Shown here one piece after another: positions 28,306-36,294 of a stretch of 64,000 nucleotides of DNA (its first letter is position 1; each line of letters starts with the position of its first letter). Location of the stretch: contig NZ_CP075184.1 of the NCBI RefSeq assembly GCF_020510705.1, positions 806,001 to 870,000 on the forward strand, given 5' to 3'. A model generated the notes under the pieces. It made no database searches. It saw only the letters and a list, made by a program, of their open reading frames with translations, and was not told where the DNA came from. A program made the translations under genes and the position numbers. The DNA comes from Acidovorax radicis. GTDB taxonomy: Bacteria; Pseudomonadota; Gammaproteobacteria; Burkholderiales; Burkholderiaceae_C.

Positions 28306-29553
28306 TCAGGCCGCCGCGCCCGGTTGGGCGGGCGGCACGTTGGGTACGCCCACCTCTTGCGGGCTGGCCAGCGCGATGACAGGCTGGTGCCGCGGAAGCC
28401 AGCCCGCCCAGGTGGGAAACCAGCGCATCAGGTGAAACACCGCGTAGCTGCGCAGCAGGCGCAGCCCGTCCCAGCGGCTGGGTGCGGTGGCCTCAACCTG
28501 TTTGCAGCTGTTGTCCATCAGGTGCGACAGGCGGCGGTGAAGCCGGGCGTTGAACGCGTTGTCCTGGATGATCACGTTCGCCTCCAGGTTGAGCGACAGG
28601 CTCAGCGGGTCGAGATTGCTGGAGCCCACGGTGGCCCACTCATCGTCCACCAGGGCGACCTTGCCATGCAGGGGCCGGTCGCAGTATTCATAAATGCGCA
28701 CACCGGCGCGCAGCAGGTGGTCATACAGCAGGCTGGCGGCGGCTTTCACGATCGGCATGTCCGGCTGGCCCTGCAAAATCAGGCGCACGTCCACACCACG
28801 GCGCGCGGCACGCCGCATCTCGCGGATGAAGCGGTAGCCCGGGAAGAAATACGCATTGGCAATCACAACGCGGTGGCGCGCGGTGCGCAAGGCCACGCGG
28901 TAGTGGTGCTCGATGTCATTGGTGTGGTGGTGGTTGTCGCGCGTCACGAACATCGCGCGGGCCGTGCCGGCGTGCGGGCGCCCCGTGATGCTGGCGCTGG
29001 GCTGGTGTTTGCGGCCGGCATCGTCCAGCACCGCTTCGCGGGTGAAGTGGTGCATCTGCGCCACGATGGGGCCGCGCACCTGCACCGAATAGTCTTGCTT
29101 GGCTTCGGGCCCGAAGTCCGCCACATGGTCGGCTGAATAGTTGATGCCGCCAATGAAACCCAGCTGCCCGTCCACCACCACGATCTTGCGGTGCATGCGG
29201 CGCAGCACGTTCAGGCGTTGCCCCATGAAGCTGCGCCCCGGGTCAAAAATGCGAAAGCGCACCCCTGCCTCGGTCAGGCTGCCCACATAGCGGTCCGACA
29301 AGTCGGGCGAGCCAAAACCGTCCACCAGCACATGCACCTGCACGCCGCGTTGCGCGGCGCCCAGCAGGGCGGCGTGCAAGGCCTGGCCGATCTTGTCCTC
29401 AAACAGGATGAAGGTCTCCAGCATCACCTCGCGGCGGGCTTGCGCGATGGCCTCGAACACGCGCGGAAAGAACTCCTCACCGTTCTCCAGCAGCTCGAAG
29501 TGATTGCCAGGCACCCAGCGGCGCGGGTGTTGATTTTTATGAAGGCGGGTCAT
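28306..29553 (-). CDS. clsB: Cardiolipin synthase B (phospholipase D family)
   Basis: A 415-residue PLD-superfamily enzyme, close to the 413 residues of E. coli ClsB (YbhO), which makes cardiolipin and can use phosphatidylglycerol/phosphatidylethanolamine head-group exchange. Two HKD motifs are present: HRKIVVVD at residues 121-128 and HGKVALVD near 296. The open frame extends upstream, but the ATG at 29553 gives the family length and overlaps the stop of the upstream gene by four bases (ATGA). Confidence 0.94.
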   Translation of the reverse strand: MTRLHKNQHPRRWVPGNHFELLENGEEFFPRVFEAIAQARREVMLETFILFEDKIGQALHAALLGAAQRGVQVHVLVDGFGSPDLSDRYVGSLTEAGVRFRIFDPGRSFMGQRLNVLRRMHRKIVVVDGQLGFIGGINYSADHVADFGPEAKQDYSVQVRGPIVAQMHHFTREAVLDDAGRKHQPSASITGRPHAGTARAMFVTRDNHHHTNDIEHHYRVALRTARHRVVIANAYFFPGYRFIREMRRAARRGVDVRLILQGQPDMPIVKAAASLLYDHLLRAGVRIYEYCDRPLHGKVALVDDEWATVGSSNLDPLSLSLNLEANVIIQDNAFNARLHRRLSHLMDNSCKQVEATAPSRWDGLRLLRSYAVFHLMRWFPTWAGWLPRHQPVIALASPQEVGVPNVPPAQPGAAA

Positions 29554-30314
29554 AACAGAATCTCCGCGGCCAGGGGGGCGTGGTCCGACAGCTTGTCCCA
29601 GGGCTTTTTGGGCAGTGCCAGGGGCGAGTACACGGCGGCGTTGCGCACGTAGATGCGGTCGAGCGCGAGCAAGGGCATGTTGGCCGGAAAGGTGCGCACG
29701 GCGCGCCCGAAGGCGTTGACAAAAACCTCCTCCAACCCTGCGCCTTCGCGCAGTACCGCGTGGGCACGGTGGCGCCAGTCGTTGAAGTCGCCGGCCAGCA
29801 CCACGGGTTCGTTGGCGGGAAAGCTGCGCACAAGCTTGCAAACGCGCAGCAACTGTTGTTGGCGGTGTGCCTCTTGCAACCCCAGGTGAACACAGATGGC
29901 ATGCACCGGCAGGTGGTGGCCTGGCGGCTTCAGCACGCAATGGAGCATGCCGCGACGCTCCGGGCCCGAGATGGAGATGTCGTGGTTTTCGTAGTGAACG
30001 ATAGGGAACTTGGACAGCAGCGCATTGCCGTGATCGCCGTTGTCATACACGGCGTTGCGGCCGTAGGCGTATTGCGACCAGATCGTGTCGGCCAAAAACT
30101 CGTAGTGCGGCACTTGCGGAAAGTTCGACAGGCGGGTGGCGTGTCGATGGTGCGTGCCCTGCACCTCCTGCAGGAACACCAGGTCTGCGGCAACATCGCG
30201 CACGGCTTCGCGCAACTCATGCAGCATGAAACGCCGGTTGAAGGTGGTGAAGCCCTTGTGCACGTTCACGGTCAGAACCTTGAACGCGATGGGCTGTGGG
30301 GGGTTTGGGGCCAT
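29550..30314 (-). CDS. ybhP: Endonuclease/exonuclease/phosphatase family protein, YbhP-like
   Basis: A 254-residue EEP-fold hydrolase. Metal and catalytic residues are seen in LVFLQEVQ (Glu), HLGLQ (His), LAGDFNDW (Asp, Asn), LDRIYV (Asp) and SDHAPL (final His). Relatives cleave phosphodiesters in DNA, sphingomyelin or phosphoinositides; the substrate here is not known. The start at 30314 (MAPNPPQPIAFKVLTVNVHKG) gives the length of E. coli YbhP, and the upstream part of the open frame looks non-coding. It is first in the ybhP-clsB-ybhN operon. Confidence 0.88.
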   Translation of the reverse strand: MAPNPPQPIAFKVLTVNVHKGFTTFNRRFMLHELREAVRDVAADLVFLQEVQGTHHRHATRLSNFPQVPHYEFLADTIWSQYAYGRNAVYDNGDHGNALLSKFPIVHYENHDISISGPERRGMLHCVLKPPGHHLPVHAICVHLGLQEAHRQQQLLRVCKLVRSFPANEPVVLAGDFNDWRHRAHAVLREGAGLEEVFVNAFGRAVRTFPANMPLLALDRIYVRNAAVYSPLALPKKPWDKLSDHAPLAAEILL

Positions 30315-30516
30315 GGCAACAATCGTGGTGAACTGGCCCCGCCAGGCCCCCCGACGCGACGATGGCCGGGGCTGACGGGATGTGTAACGATTGTTCCGGC
30401 CCGTGTGCGCTGCCGCTGTAGGACGGGTGGCCGTTGGTCTGTGCTGTGGCGGCGAAATGAAAGGCCTCCTGCTCACCGTTGTGCTGGCCGTTCCTCACCG
30501 GCCCTGTCTGCAACAG

Positions 30517-30549
30517 GCGTGTGAGATCGGCGTGTGAGATCGGCGTATG
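30517..30549. repeat. 13-bp tandem repeat, two and a half copies
   Basis: GCGTGTGAGATCG occurs at 30517-30529 and 30530-30542 and is followed by a partial third unit, GCGTATG. Confidence 0.85.
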
Positions 30550-30594
30550 GGGTGGGCGCGCACAACGGCAAAGCCGCTGGCGGCGTCCGCCTTC

Positions 30595-30635
30595 CGCCTG
30601 CGCCGGGCCCCGCGTGACGCGGCCCGGCGCAGGCG
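30595..30635 (-). terminator. Long perfect hairpin immediately after cysK
   Basis: A 15-bp perfect stem (CGCCTGCGCCGGGCC pairing with its complement at 30621-30635) with an 11-base loop. It directly follows the cysK stop codon on the minus strand. There is no T run, so it may act as an mRNA 3'-end stabiliser rather than an intrinsic terminator. Confidence 0.6.
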
Positions 30636-31553
30636 TTAAGCCGGCAGAAAACCGTCGACCGACAGGTAGCGTTCGCCCGTGTCGTAGTTGAAGCCCAGCA
30701 CCTTGGCGCCAGCGGGCAGCTCGGGCAGTTTTTGTGCGATGGCCGCGAGCGTGGCCCCCGAGGAGATGCCGACCAGCATGCCTTCTTCGCGGGCGCTGCG
30801 GCGGGCGTATTCGCGCGCAGGCTCTGCATCCACCTGGATCACGCCGTCGAGCAGGCTGGTGTCGAGGTTCTTGGGGATGAACCCGGCGCCCAGGCCCTGA
30901 ATCGGGTGGGGCCCGGGCTGGCCGCCCGAGATCACGGGCGAGAGCGAAGGCTCTACCGCAAACACCTTGAGTTGCGGGAATCGGGCCTTGAGCACGCGCG
31001 CCACCCCGGTGATGTGCCCGCCCGTGCCCACGCCGGTGATGAGGGCATCGAGGCCATCGGGAAAGTCGGCCAGGATCTCTTGGGCCGTGGTGCGCATATG
31101 CACATCGATATTGGCCGGGTTGTCGAACTGCTGGGGAATCCACGAGCCCGGCGTTTGCGCCTGCAGCTCTTCGGCGCGGGCAATGGCGCCTTTCATGCCT
31201 TTTTCCTTGGGCGTCAGATCAAAGCTGGCGCCGTAGGCCAGCATCAGGCGGCGGCGCTCAATGCTCATGCTGTCGGGCATCACCAAAACGAGCTTGTAGC
31301 CCTTGACCGCCGCCACCAGCGCCAGGCCAATGCCGGTGTTGCCCGAGGTGGGCTCGATGATGGTGCCGCCAGGCTTCAGCGCGCCCGACTTTTCGGCGTC
31401 TTCGACCATGGCCAGCGCAATGCGGTCCTTGATCGAGCCTCCGGGGTTGCTGCGCTCGGACTTGATCCACACATTGGCGCCCTCGCCAAACAGGCGGTTG
31501 ATGCGCACGTGGGGCGTGTTGCCGATGGTTTGCAGAATGTTGTTGGCTTTCAT
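30636..31553 (-). CDS. cysK: Cysteine synthase (O-acetylserine sulfhydrylase), CysK type
   Basis: A 305-residue PLP enzyme making cysteine from O-acetylserine and sulfide. The PLP Lys is K42 in GGSIKDR. The substrate loop TSGNTG and phosphate-binding GTGGHITG are intact, and the [11 protein letters not shown] segment favours CysK over CysM. The ATG at 31553 is chosen because residues upstream in the open frame do not belong to the fold and this gives the family length. Confidence 0.93.
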   Translation of the reverse strand: MKANNILQTIGNTPHVRINRLFGEGANVWIKSERSNPGGSIKDRIALAMVEDAEKSGALKPGGTIIEPTSGNTGIGLALVAAVKGYKLVLVMPDSMSIERRRLMLAYGASFDLTPKEKGMKGAIARAEELQAQTPGSWIPQQFDNPANIDVHMRTTAQEILADFPDGLDALITGVGTGGHITGVARVLKARFPQLKVFAVEPSLSPVISGGQPGPHPIQGLGAGFIPKNLDTSLLDGVIQVDAEPAREYARRSAREEGMLVGISSGATLAAIAQKLPELPAGAKVLGFNYDTGERYLSVDGFLPA

Positions 31554-31679
31554 GGCGTCTCCTGTGAGGTGCAAAGAGGGGATGTGATGCGCATTCTGAA
31601 CCAGTTGTTCTGCAGCAATGGCCATATGGATATGCCCGGTGGGCAACCCCTTACCGCGCTGGCACCTGTTCCCGGGCCA

Positions 31680-32288
31680 TCAAGGCTTGCGCCCGGTCAT
31701 CAGGAACAGCGGATAGGTCCGCCCATTGCTTTGCTGCACGTGCAGGATGTCGCTGAACGCGATGTCCACAAAACCGGCTTGCTCGGCCAGCGCCTGCAAG
31801 TGGTCTGGCACAAAGCCCAGGTGCTGCACGCCCTTGGCGGCGTTGTCGCCATGAAAGCTGCCGTCCTCTTGGTACAGGTCCACCAGCGCAATGCGACCGC
31901 CGTGGTGCAGTGCGGCCGCAAATGCGCGCAGCAGCGCTGCGGTGTCCGCCACATGGTGCAGGGCCATGCAGCTGACGACGGCATGGTAGTACCCGGGCAG
32001 GCCGTCAAAGATGTCGCCATGGTGCGTGGTGATGTTGGCCAAACCCTTTTCATCCAGCACCTGCAGCATGGCGGCCGACATGTCGAGCGCCGTCACCTGC
32101 GCCACTTTGGGCGCAATGGCGGTAGACAGCAGACCCGTGCCCGCGCCGAAATCGAGGACATGGTCGTTGGCCTGCAAAGGCAGCTGCGCCAGCAGGCGCT
32201 CGGGCACAACAACCAGTTGCTGCGACATGGGGCGCTGGTCCCAATCGCGGGCGGCGGTGTCGAAATGGGTGGTGGTGGGTGTGGTCAT
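31680..32288 (-). CDS. Class I SAM-dependent methyltransferase
   Basis: A 202-residue cytosolic methyltransferase of the UbiE/Methyltransf_11 type. Motif I is VLDFGAGTGLLS (about residues 44-55), followed by TALDMSAAMLQVL and the post-motif Met-Ala-Leu-His-His (CMALHHVAD). This resembles small-molecule methyltransferases; the substrate is unknown. It lies between cysK and the RNase P RNA gene and starts about 58 bases from rnpB on the opposite strand. Confidence 0.85.
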   Translation of the reverse strand: MTTPTTTHFDTAARDWDQRPMSQQLVVVPERLLAQLPLQANDHVLDFGAGTGLLSTAIAPKVAQVTALDMSAAMLQVLDEKGLANITTHHGDIFDGLPGYYHAVVSCMALHHVADTAALLRAFAAALHHGGRIALVDLYQEDGSFHGDNAAKGVQHLGFVPDHLQALAEQAGFVDIAFSDILHVQQSNGRTYPLFLMTGRKP

Positions 32289-32310
32289 GGTGTTGTCCTG
32301 AGGAAAACGG

Positions 32311-32339
32311 GGGCTCGAAGGCTTCGGGTCGGCGATAAT
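32311..32339 (+). promoter_or_regulatory. Probable rnpB promoter
   Basis: GATAAT at 32334-32339 is a good -10 hexamer placed 8 bases before the predicted 5' end of the RNase P RNA. The -35 region (around 32311-32316) is a poor match to consensus. Confidence 0.5.
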
Positions 32340-32346
32340 CTACCCC

Positions 32347-32698
32347 GTGAAGCACGCCAGACCGCCGCTGGTGCAATCTGGGAAACCAGGCACTGGAGGA
32401 ACGTCCGGACTGCACAGGACAGCGTAGCAGCTAACGGCTGCCCACCGTGAGGTGAGGATCAGAGCAACAGAGACGAGTCCCGGGGGAGTGCCGCAAGGCA
32501 GACCACTGGGGGTGAAACGGGCAATCTCTACGCGCAGCAATACCAAGTAGGCCAACGTTGATGTGGTTCCGCAGAGTTGGCGGGTAGGTAGCACCGAGCC
32601 GTGGTGGCGACACCCGGCCCAGATTAATGGCGGTCACACTGCGGGCCTTCGCAAGAGGGTCAGTGGTGCACAGAATCCGGCTTATCGGCGTGCTTCAC
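32347..32698 (+). ncRNA. rnpB: RNase P RNA (bacterial class A)
   Basis: The catalytic RNA of ribonuclease P, which removes 5' leaders from tRNA precursors. The conserved GGAGGAACGTCCGGACTGC block (P4 5' strand region) is near 32396, and the 3' conserved region CAGAATCCGGCTTAT is near 32670. Terminal helix P1 is formed by GTGAAGCACGCC (32347-32358) and GGCGTGCTTCAC (32687-32698). The length of about 352 bases is normal for class A. A repeat-A copy follows directly and may take part in 3' end formation. Confidence 0.96.
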
Positions 32699-32704
32699 AC
32701 TTTT

Positions 32705-32764
32705 GAATGAAATAGGGCTCTAGCGCTTATGGAGTAAGCGCTAGCAGCTATTGTTTTTGATATT
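32705..32764. repeat. Dispersed palindromic repeat family A, copy 7
   Basis: AAATAGGGCTCTAGCGCTTA, TGGAG, TAAGCGCTAGCAGCTATTGTT. It lies between rnpB and the 3' end of the convergent M48 peptidase gene. Confidence 0.92.
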
Positions 32765-32795
32765 CTCGCCGCAGACTGCGAACCGTGCGCAATGT

Positions 32796-34187
32796 TCAGC
32801 GCGACGCGCAGTGCGGCGACTGCCCCTGCTCCAGCGCAGTGGCTCGCGCAATGGTCTCGGGGTGGCTGCTCAGCAGGGACCAGACAGGGTGCGCTTCCAT
32901 TTCGGCGCGGGCCTTTCCCTTGTTTTTTTCATGGCTCTGGTCCTGGGCGTTGTCTTTACCGACCGACGCGGGGCCGCTGCCCGGTGTGCTGCTGGCCTGC
33001 GCAGGGTTGGCGCTAGCCGCCTCTTTGCGTTCGCCTTCTTTCGTTTCCTTGGTTTCTTTCTCTTCGTCGTGCGCAATCGCCAGCAGCAGCTTGCCCATGG
33101 GGGCGGTCGGCAGCGCGGCGTGGCGCATGAGGTCGATGGCGTAGCAGTCGGCCTCGCGTTCGTGGCTGCGGCTATAGGCCAGGCCCGTGAGCACCGATGC
33201 GCCGGTCGATACGATGCCCGACACATCCCCCAGCGCCAGGCCCAGGCCCATGTTGAGCACGCCTTGCTCCACCACCATGCGGGTGGTGTGGCGGTACACG
33301 ACGTGGCCCATTTCGTGGGCCAGCACGCCCACCAGTGCATCGTCGGGCAGGCCCTTTTCGGCCGCGGCCTTGACGATGCCATCGGTCATCACGATCTTGC
33401 CGCCGGGCAGGGCGAAGGCATTGGCACCCATGCCTGCACGAAACTCCAGCGACAGCGGGGGGCGGTATTGCGGGTAGCGGTGCAGCGTGGCGGGTGTCTG
33501 CTGCACCAGGGCATCAAAGCGGGCCTTGAGCGCGGCCTGCCGTTCGCGGGTCAGCTTGCTGGGCTTGAGGGTGCCGTCATCCATCTGCTTGAGCGCGTTG
33601 TCGGCCACGCTGGTTTCCCACGCCAGTGGCACAAACCGCGTCAGCTGCGTGGCGGCCCACGGTGTGCCATAGCGGTAAAACAGCGTGAGCCCCACCACGG
33701 CGGCCAGGGCCACGCCGAGCAGCAGGGGCCAGCGGGTCTGCATGCGCTGGGCGATGCCCGGGCGGTTGCCGGCGGCGGCGAGGGCGGCGCGCCATTCGGC
33801 CACGGCGTCGATCTCCAGGCTGCCCTGGTCGCGCAGGTCCACCACCACACGCTGGGGCGGACGGCGCTCGTTCCACGCTTCGGGCCAGCCGACCTGGTCA
33901 TGGGTGAGCGTGGTGGGGGATGCACCGGCTTGCGACAGCGGGTGCAGCACCAGCGACGGGCCTCGTGGCGCAGGTTGCAGGCCCACCATCACCGGCTGGG
34001 CCTTGCTGCTCAGGCCGTTGAACCAGCGCCCGGGAAGCAAGGGGATATCCCCCTGAGCCGCTGCGCGGCTTCCCCCTTCTCTCGCTTCGCGGGAAGGGGG
34101 ACGACGCCCGTGGCCTGGCAGAGCCCGTTCCACGGCGTCCGCTGGCGAAGGCGGGCCGCCGGTCTGTGGGGATGGCGTGTGTGTCAT
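32796..34187 (-). CDS. M48 family metallopeptidase with repeat-encoded N-terminus
   Basis: A 463-residue zinc protease. The catalytic HEMGH is in VLAHEMGHVVYRH near residue 290, and the third metal ligand is in SHEREADCYAID near 345. A membrane helix (WPLLLGVALAAVVGLTLFY) anchors it near residue 160. It shares ATGA with the stop of the DUF898 gene. Residues about 5-48, rich in Arg, Pro, Gly and Ala, are encoded by a copy of repeat B; what looks like the native N-terminus (LLPGRWFNGLSSKAQPVMVG) begins only near residue 50. A shorter protein starting at an internal codon cannot be excluded. Confidence 0.87.
   Translation of the reverse strand: MTHTPSPQTGGPPSPADAVERALPGHGRRPPSREAREGGSRAAAQGDIPLLPGRWFNGLSSKAQPVMVGLQPAPRGPSLVLHPLSQAGASPTTLTHDQVGWPEAWNERRPPQRVVVDLRDQGSLEIDAVAEWRAALAAAGNRPGIAQRMQTRWPLLLGVALAAVVGLTLFYRYGTPWAATQLTRFVPLAWETSVADNALKQMDDGTLKPSKLTRERQAALKARFDALVQQTPATLHRYPQYRPPLSLEFRAGMGANAFALPGGKIVMTDGIVKAAAEKGLPDDALVGVLAHEMGHVVYRHTTRMVVEQGVLNMGLGLALGDVSGIVSTGASVLTGLAYSRSHEREADCYAIDLMRHAALPTAPMGKLLLAIAHDEEKETKETKEGERKEAASANPAQASSTPGSGPASVGKDNAQDQSHEKNKGKARAEMEAHPVWSLLSSHPETIARATALEQGQSPHCASR
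34045..34170. repeat. Dispersed repeat family B, copy 2, inside the M48 peptidase gene
   Basis: CCCCCTGAGCCGCTGCGCGG, then a CCCCCTTC...GAAGGGGG hairpin and GGCCTGGCAGAGCCCGTTCC. This block order matches the elements at 2552-2665 and 60900-61012. It is translated in frame just after the start codon. Boundaries are approximate. Confidence 0.65.
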
Positions 34188-35446
34188 CCGATCAGGTCGA
34201 GGCCAGCAGCATCCGCCAGGGCATCGCCCAGGCCCCCTTGCTGCTGGCGCACCATGACGCCTGCCACCTGCTCCACGCCGCCCTTGACGTGCAGCGTGAC
34301 GGATTCCACCTTCATGCGGTATTCGCTGACCCGCGCAAACGGGCGATACAGGCCCAGGGTGACCAGGGTGAGCAGCATGTTCTTGATGCGCAGCCACACG
34401 TAGCGGCCGCTGGGCAAGTGGCATTTGAAGCGCGCCAGATGGCTCACGCCAATGTTGTTCCACATCAGCTGGAACATGCGGGCCTCGCGGTAGGCGCGGG
34501 CGGGTGCCGACGCCAGGAACATCAGAAAAACACCGCCGACGAACGCGGCGATGAGGATGACTACCATCCACAGCCCCAAGCTTTTGCTGGAGGCAACGGC
34601 CATCGCGATGGAGCTGCCCGCCAGGACGAAAACCAGTGCCCAGACGGCCACCACCGTCGCGACAAACACCGCCACGGTGGCCAGCCACACCTTCACGAAA
34701 TCCATGTACACCGGCTTCCAGCGGCCCCGTTCGGCGCCCACCTGCGCGCGCAGCACCAGCAGGCTTTTGTAGTTGTATTCGAGGCGAATGACACACAACA
34801 CCGTGAGCACCAGGCCCAGCACCAGCAGGCCCGCCATGGCGGCCGTGAAGGTGGGCATACGCGGCTTGCGGACTTCTTCCTCAGCGGCCTGCAGCGCATT
34901 GGCCACCTCGGGCGACAACATCTGCATGCCAAAAAACACGCCAAACCACACCAGGGCCAGTGCAAACACCGGCCAGCTGGCCAGATAGACCTCTTTCCAG
35001 CCCGCAGTGAACTGCAGGCGCAGGCCGCGCCAGCGCGTGGCACCCAGCCGAAACCGCATGGCGCTGGCCCAGATGAAGGGGGCCAGCACGGCGCCGCCTA
35101 GCAAGAAAAGCCCCACCGCCGTGTCTTGCCCGGTGCGGACTGCGATGTTGTAGGCCAGCGTGATGAGCACCAGCAGTACAAACCCCATCACCATGCGGCG
35201 CTGCTGCGCGGTGAATTCGAGCGGGCTGCCCGCCACCAGCGTGTGGCTGTAGAAATACTGCGCCGTGCGCCGCCGCGCCCAGGGCGTGTAAAAGCCCAGC
35301 GTGACGATGCTGAGCAGCACGTTGACGATCCAGACACGGAAATATTCGCCCCCGCTGCCGGTGAATTCGAGCGGGTAGGCGTCGATGGTTTGCGGCATGA
35401 AGGTGGACATGGGCCCCTCCAGGCGATTGGACTGTTGTTGGTTCAT
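34184..35446 (-). CDS. DUF898 (YjgN-like) inner-membrane protein
   Basis: A 420-residue polytopic membrane protein of the DUF898/YjgN family, function unknown. The N-terminal segment YPLEFTGSGGEYFRVWIVNV followed by GFYTPWARRRTAQYFYSHT is the family signature, and a similar block (ARFKCHLPSGRYVWLRIKNM) appears near residue 335, indicating two repeated halves. About eight helices lie between. The ATG at 35446 has GGAGG upstream; a second ATG at 35410 also has one. It is coupled to the M48 peptidase, suggesting a joint envelope function. Confidence 0.87.
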   Translation of the reverse strand: MNQQQSNRLEGPMSTFMPQTIDAYPLEFTGSGGEYFRVWIVNVLLSIVTLGFYTPWARRRTAQYFYSHTLVAGSPLEFTAQQRRMVMGFVLLVLITLAYNIAVRTGQDTAVGLFLLGGAVLAPFIWASAMRFRLGATRWRGLRLQFTAGWKEVYLASWPVFALALVWFGVFFGMQMLSPEVANALQAAEEEVRKPRMPTFTAAMAGLLVLGLVLTVLCVIRLEYNYKSLLVLRAQVGAERGRWKPVYMDFVKVWLATVAVFVATVVAVWALVFVLAGSSIAMAVASSKSLGLWMVVILIAAFVGGVFLMFLASAPARAYREARMFQLMWNNIGVSHLARFKCHLPSGRYVWLRIKNMLLTLVTLGLYRPFARVSEYRMKVESVTLHVKGGVEQVAGVMVRQQQGGLGDALADAAGLDLIG

Positions 35447-35799
35447 GAACTCCCTCCAGAGTGCTGCGCAGTGTAGCAGCGGGGAAGTCCCCCATTTTTT
35501 TAATCAAATAGGGCTCTAGCGCTTATGTATCAATCGCTGATAGCTATGCATTAAGGAGCGTGCATGCGCTGCGAAGGGCGCTGAACGAAACGTCTGGGGA
35601 GGCGTTTCTCGCGCCTCAATCTCGTTTTTTCATGCGCACATTCCTATGCGGATTCGCCGGGTTACGCAACCAGCAGAAACTGCCAGCGGCGGCATTATTG
35701 AGCAGTCGACAACGCTGCGCTGATTGACGGGGTGACGGATATAAAAACACAATGATTTTCGCCGTGGTGCTGCGGCAAGATGCCGCGCCACCTTCCCGA
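35447..35799. other. Intergenic region, lower GC, with a repeat-A copy
   Basis: A 353-base stretch between the DUF898 start and the small unknown gene. It contains repeat A at 35495-35553 and a weak hairpin (GAGGCG/CGCCTC then a T run, 35599-35628). GC content is lower than in neighbouring DNA. No gene is supported. Confidence 0.6.
35495..35553. repeat. Dispersed palindromic repeat family A, copy 8
   Basis: AATCAAATAGGGCTCTAGCG, CTTATGTATCAATCGC, TGATAGCTATGCATTAA. One core arm carries a substitution (AATCGC for AAGCGC). Confidence 0.88.
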
Positions 35800-36054
35800 T
35801 TACTTCGAAAGAATGTGATCGAGGTGCTTGATTGCCTCGGTGAGATCGGCCACGCTTTTTGCCCCTCCTCCAGGGGCGCCTTCATGGTCGGCTTTCGCTC
35901 TCTTTGACAACGCCACGTTGAGGAAGTGCCGATACGTGTTTGCATCGAAGGCTTCAATAGGAACCTGAACTTGGTCGCTCATTTCGCACTCATTGACAGC
36001 TGTCACAAAAACGATGCTTTTGAGTTCTTCCTTGGTGATGTCATTCATGGTCAT
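35800..36054 (-). CDS. Small hypothetical protein, 84 residues
   Basis: I do not recognise this protein. It begins MTMNDITKEELKSIVFVTA and ends DLTEAIKHLDHILSK; it has no signal peptide or membrane helix and is predicted mainly helical. The ATG at 36054 has a good ribosome-binding site (GCAGGAGAC). A longer open frame to 36156 adds unlikely sequence. It sits alone in a stretch of lower GC (about 35450-36260), which may point to acquired DNA. Confidence 0.6.
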   Translation of the reverse strand: MTMNDITKEELKSIVFVTAVNECEMSDQVQVPIEAFDANTYRHFLNVALSKRAKADHEGAPGGGAKSVADLTEAIKHLDHILSK

Positions 36055-36294
36055 GTCTCCTGCCTTCTTGTGTTGTTGATCTTGTGCTCCGACAGCCGAT
36101 GTTAGCGGCCAGCTGTGGGGGGGAGAGAACTTGGCCCTGGGCCGCTGTCCCGTCAAAGATCAACGGGCGCCTCCGCGGCGATCTCATGAGATGAGAAACG
36201 GAACACGAGAGTGATGTCAGCCTGTGCGAAGGGCACGCTGCCGATCGCGTATATATCGGTTTTAGGGTGGCCCAGGCAGCCGCTCAACATCCTC

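Larger units (their letters stand above)
30315..30635. other. Intergenic region with tandem repeat and hairpin
   Basis: A 321-base stretch without a gene I can support. It should contain the ybhP promoter (minus strand). It also holds the 13-bp tandem repeat at 30517-30549 and, at its right end, the long hairpin after cysK. Confidence 0.7.

Noticed and set aside
27388-29136. A 582-residue open frame on the plus strand
   Set aside because: Antisense to ybhN and clsB, both supported by motifs and operon structure.
30732-32450. A 572-residue open frame on the plus strand
   Set aside because: Antisense to cysK and the methyltransferase and running into rnpB; no domain features.
35599-35628. Hairpin followed by T run, possible terminator or small RNA end
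   Set aside because: The stem is short (six pairs) and no plus-strand gene ends nearby; not enough to call a feature.
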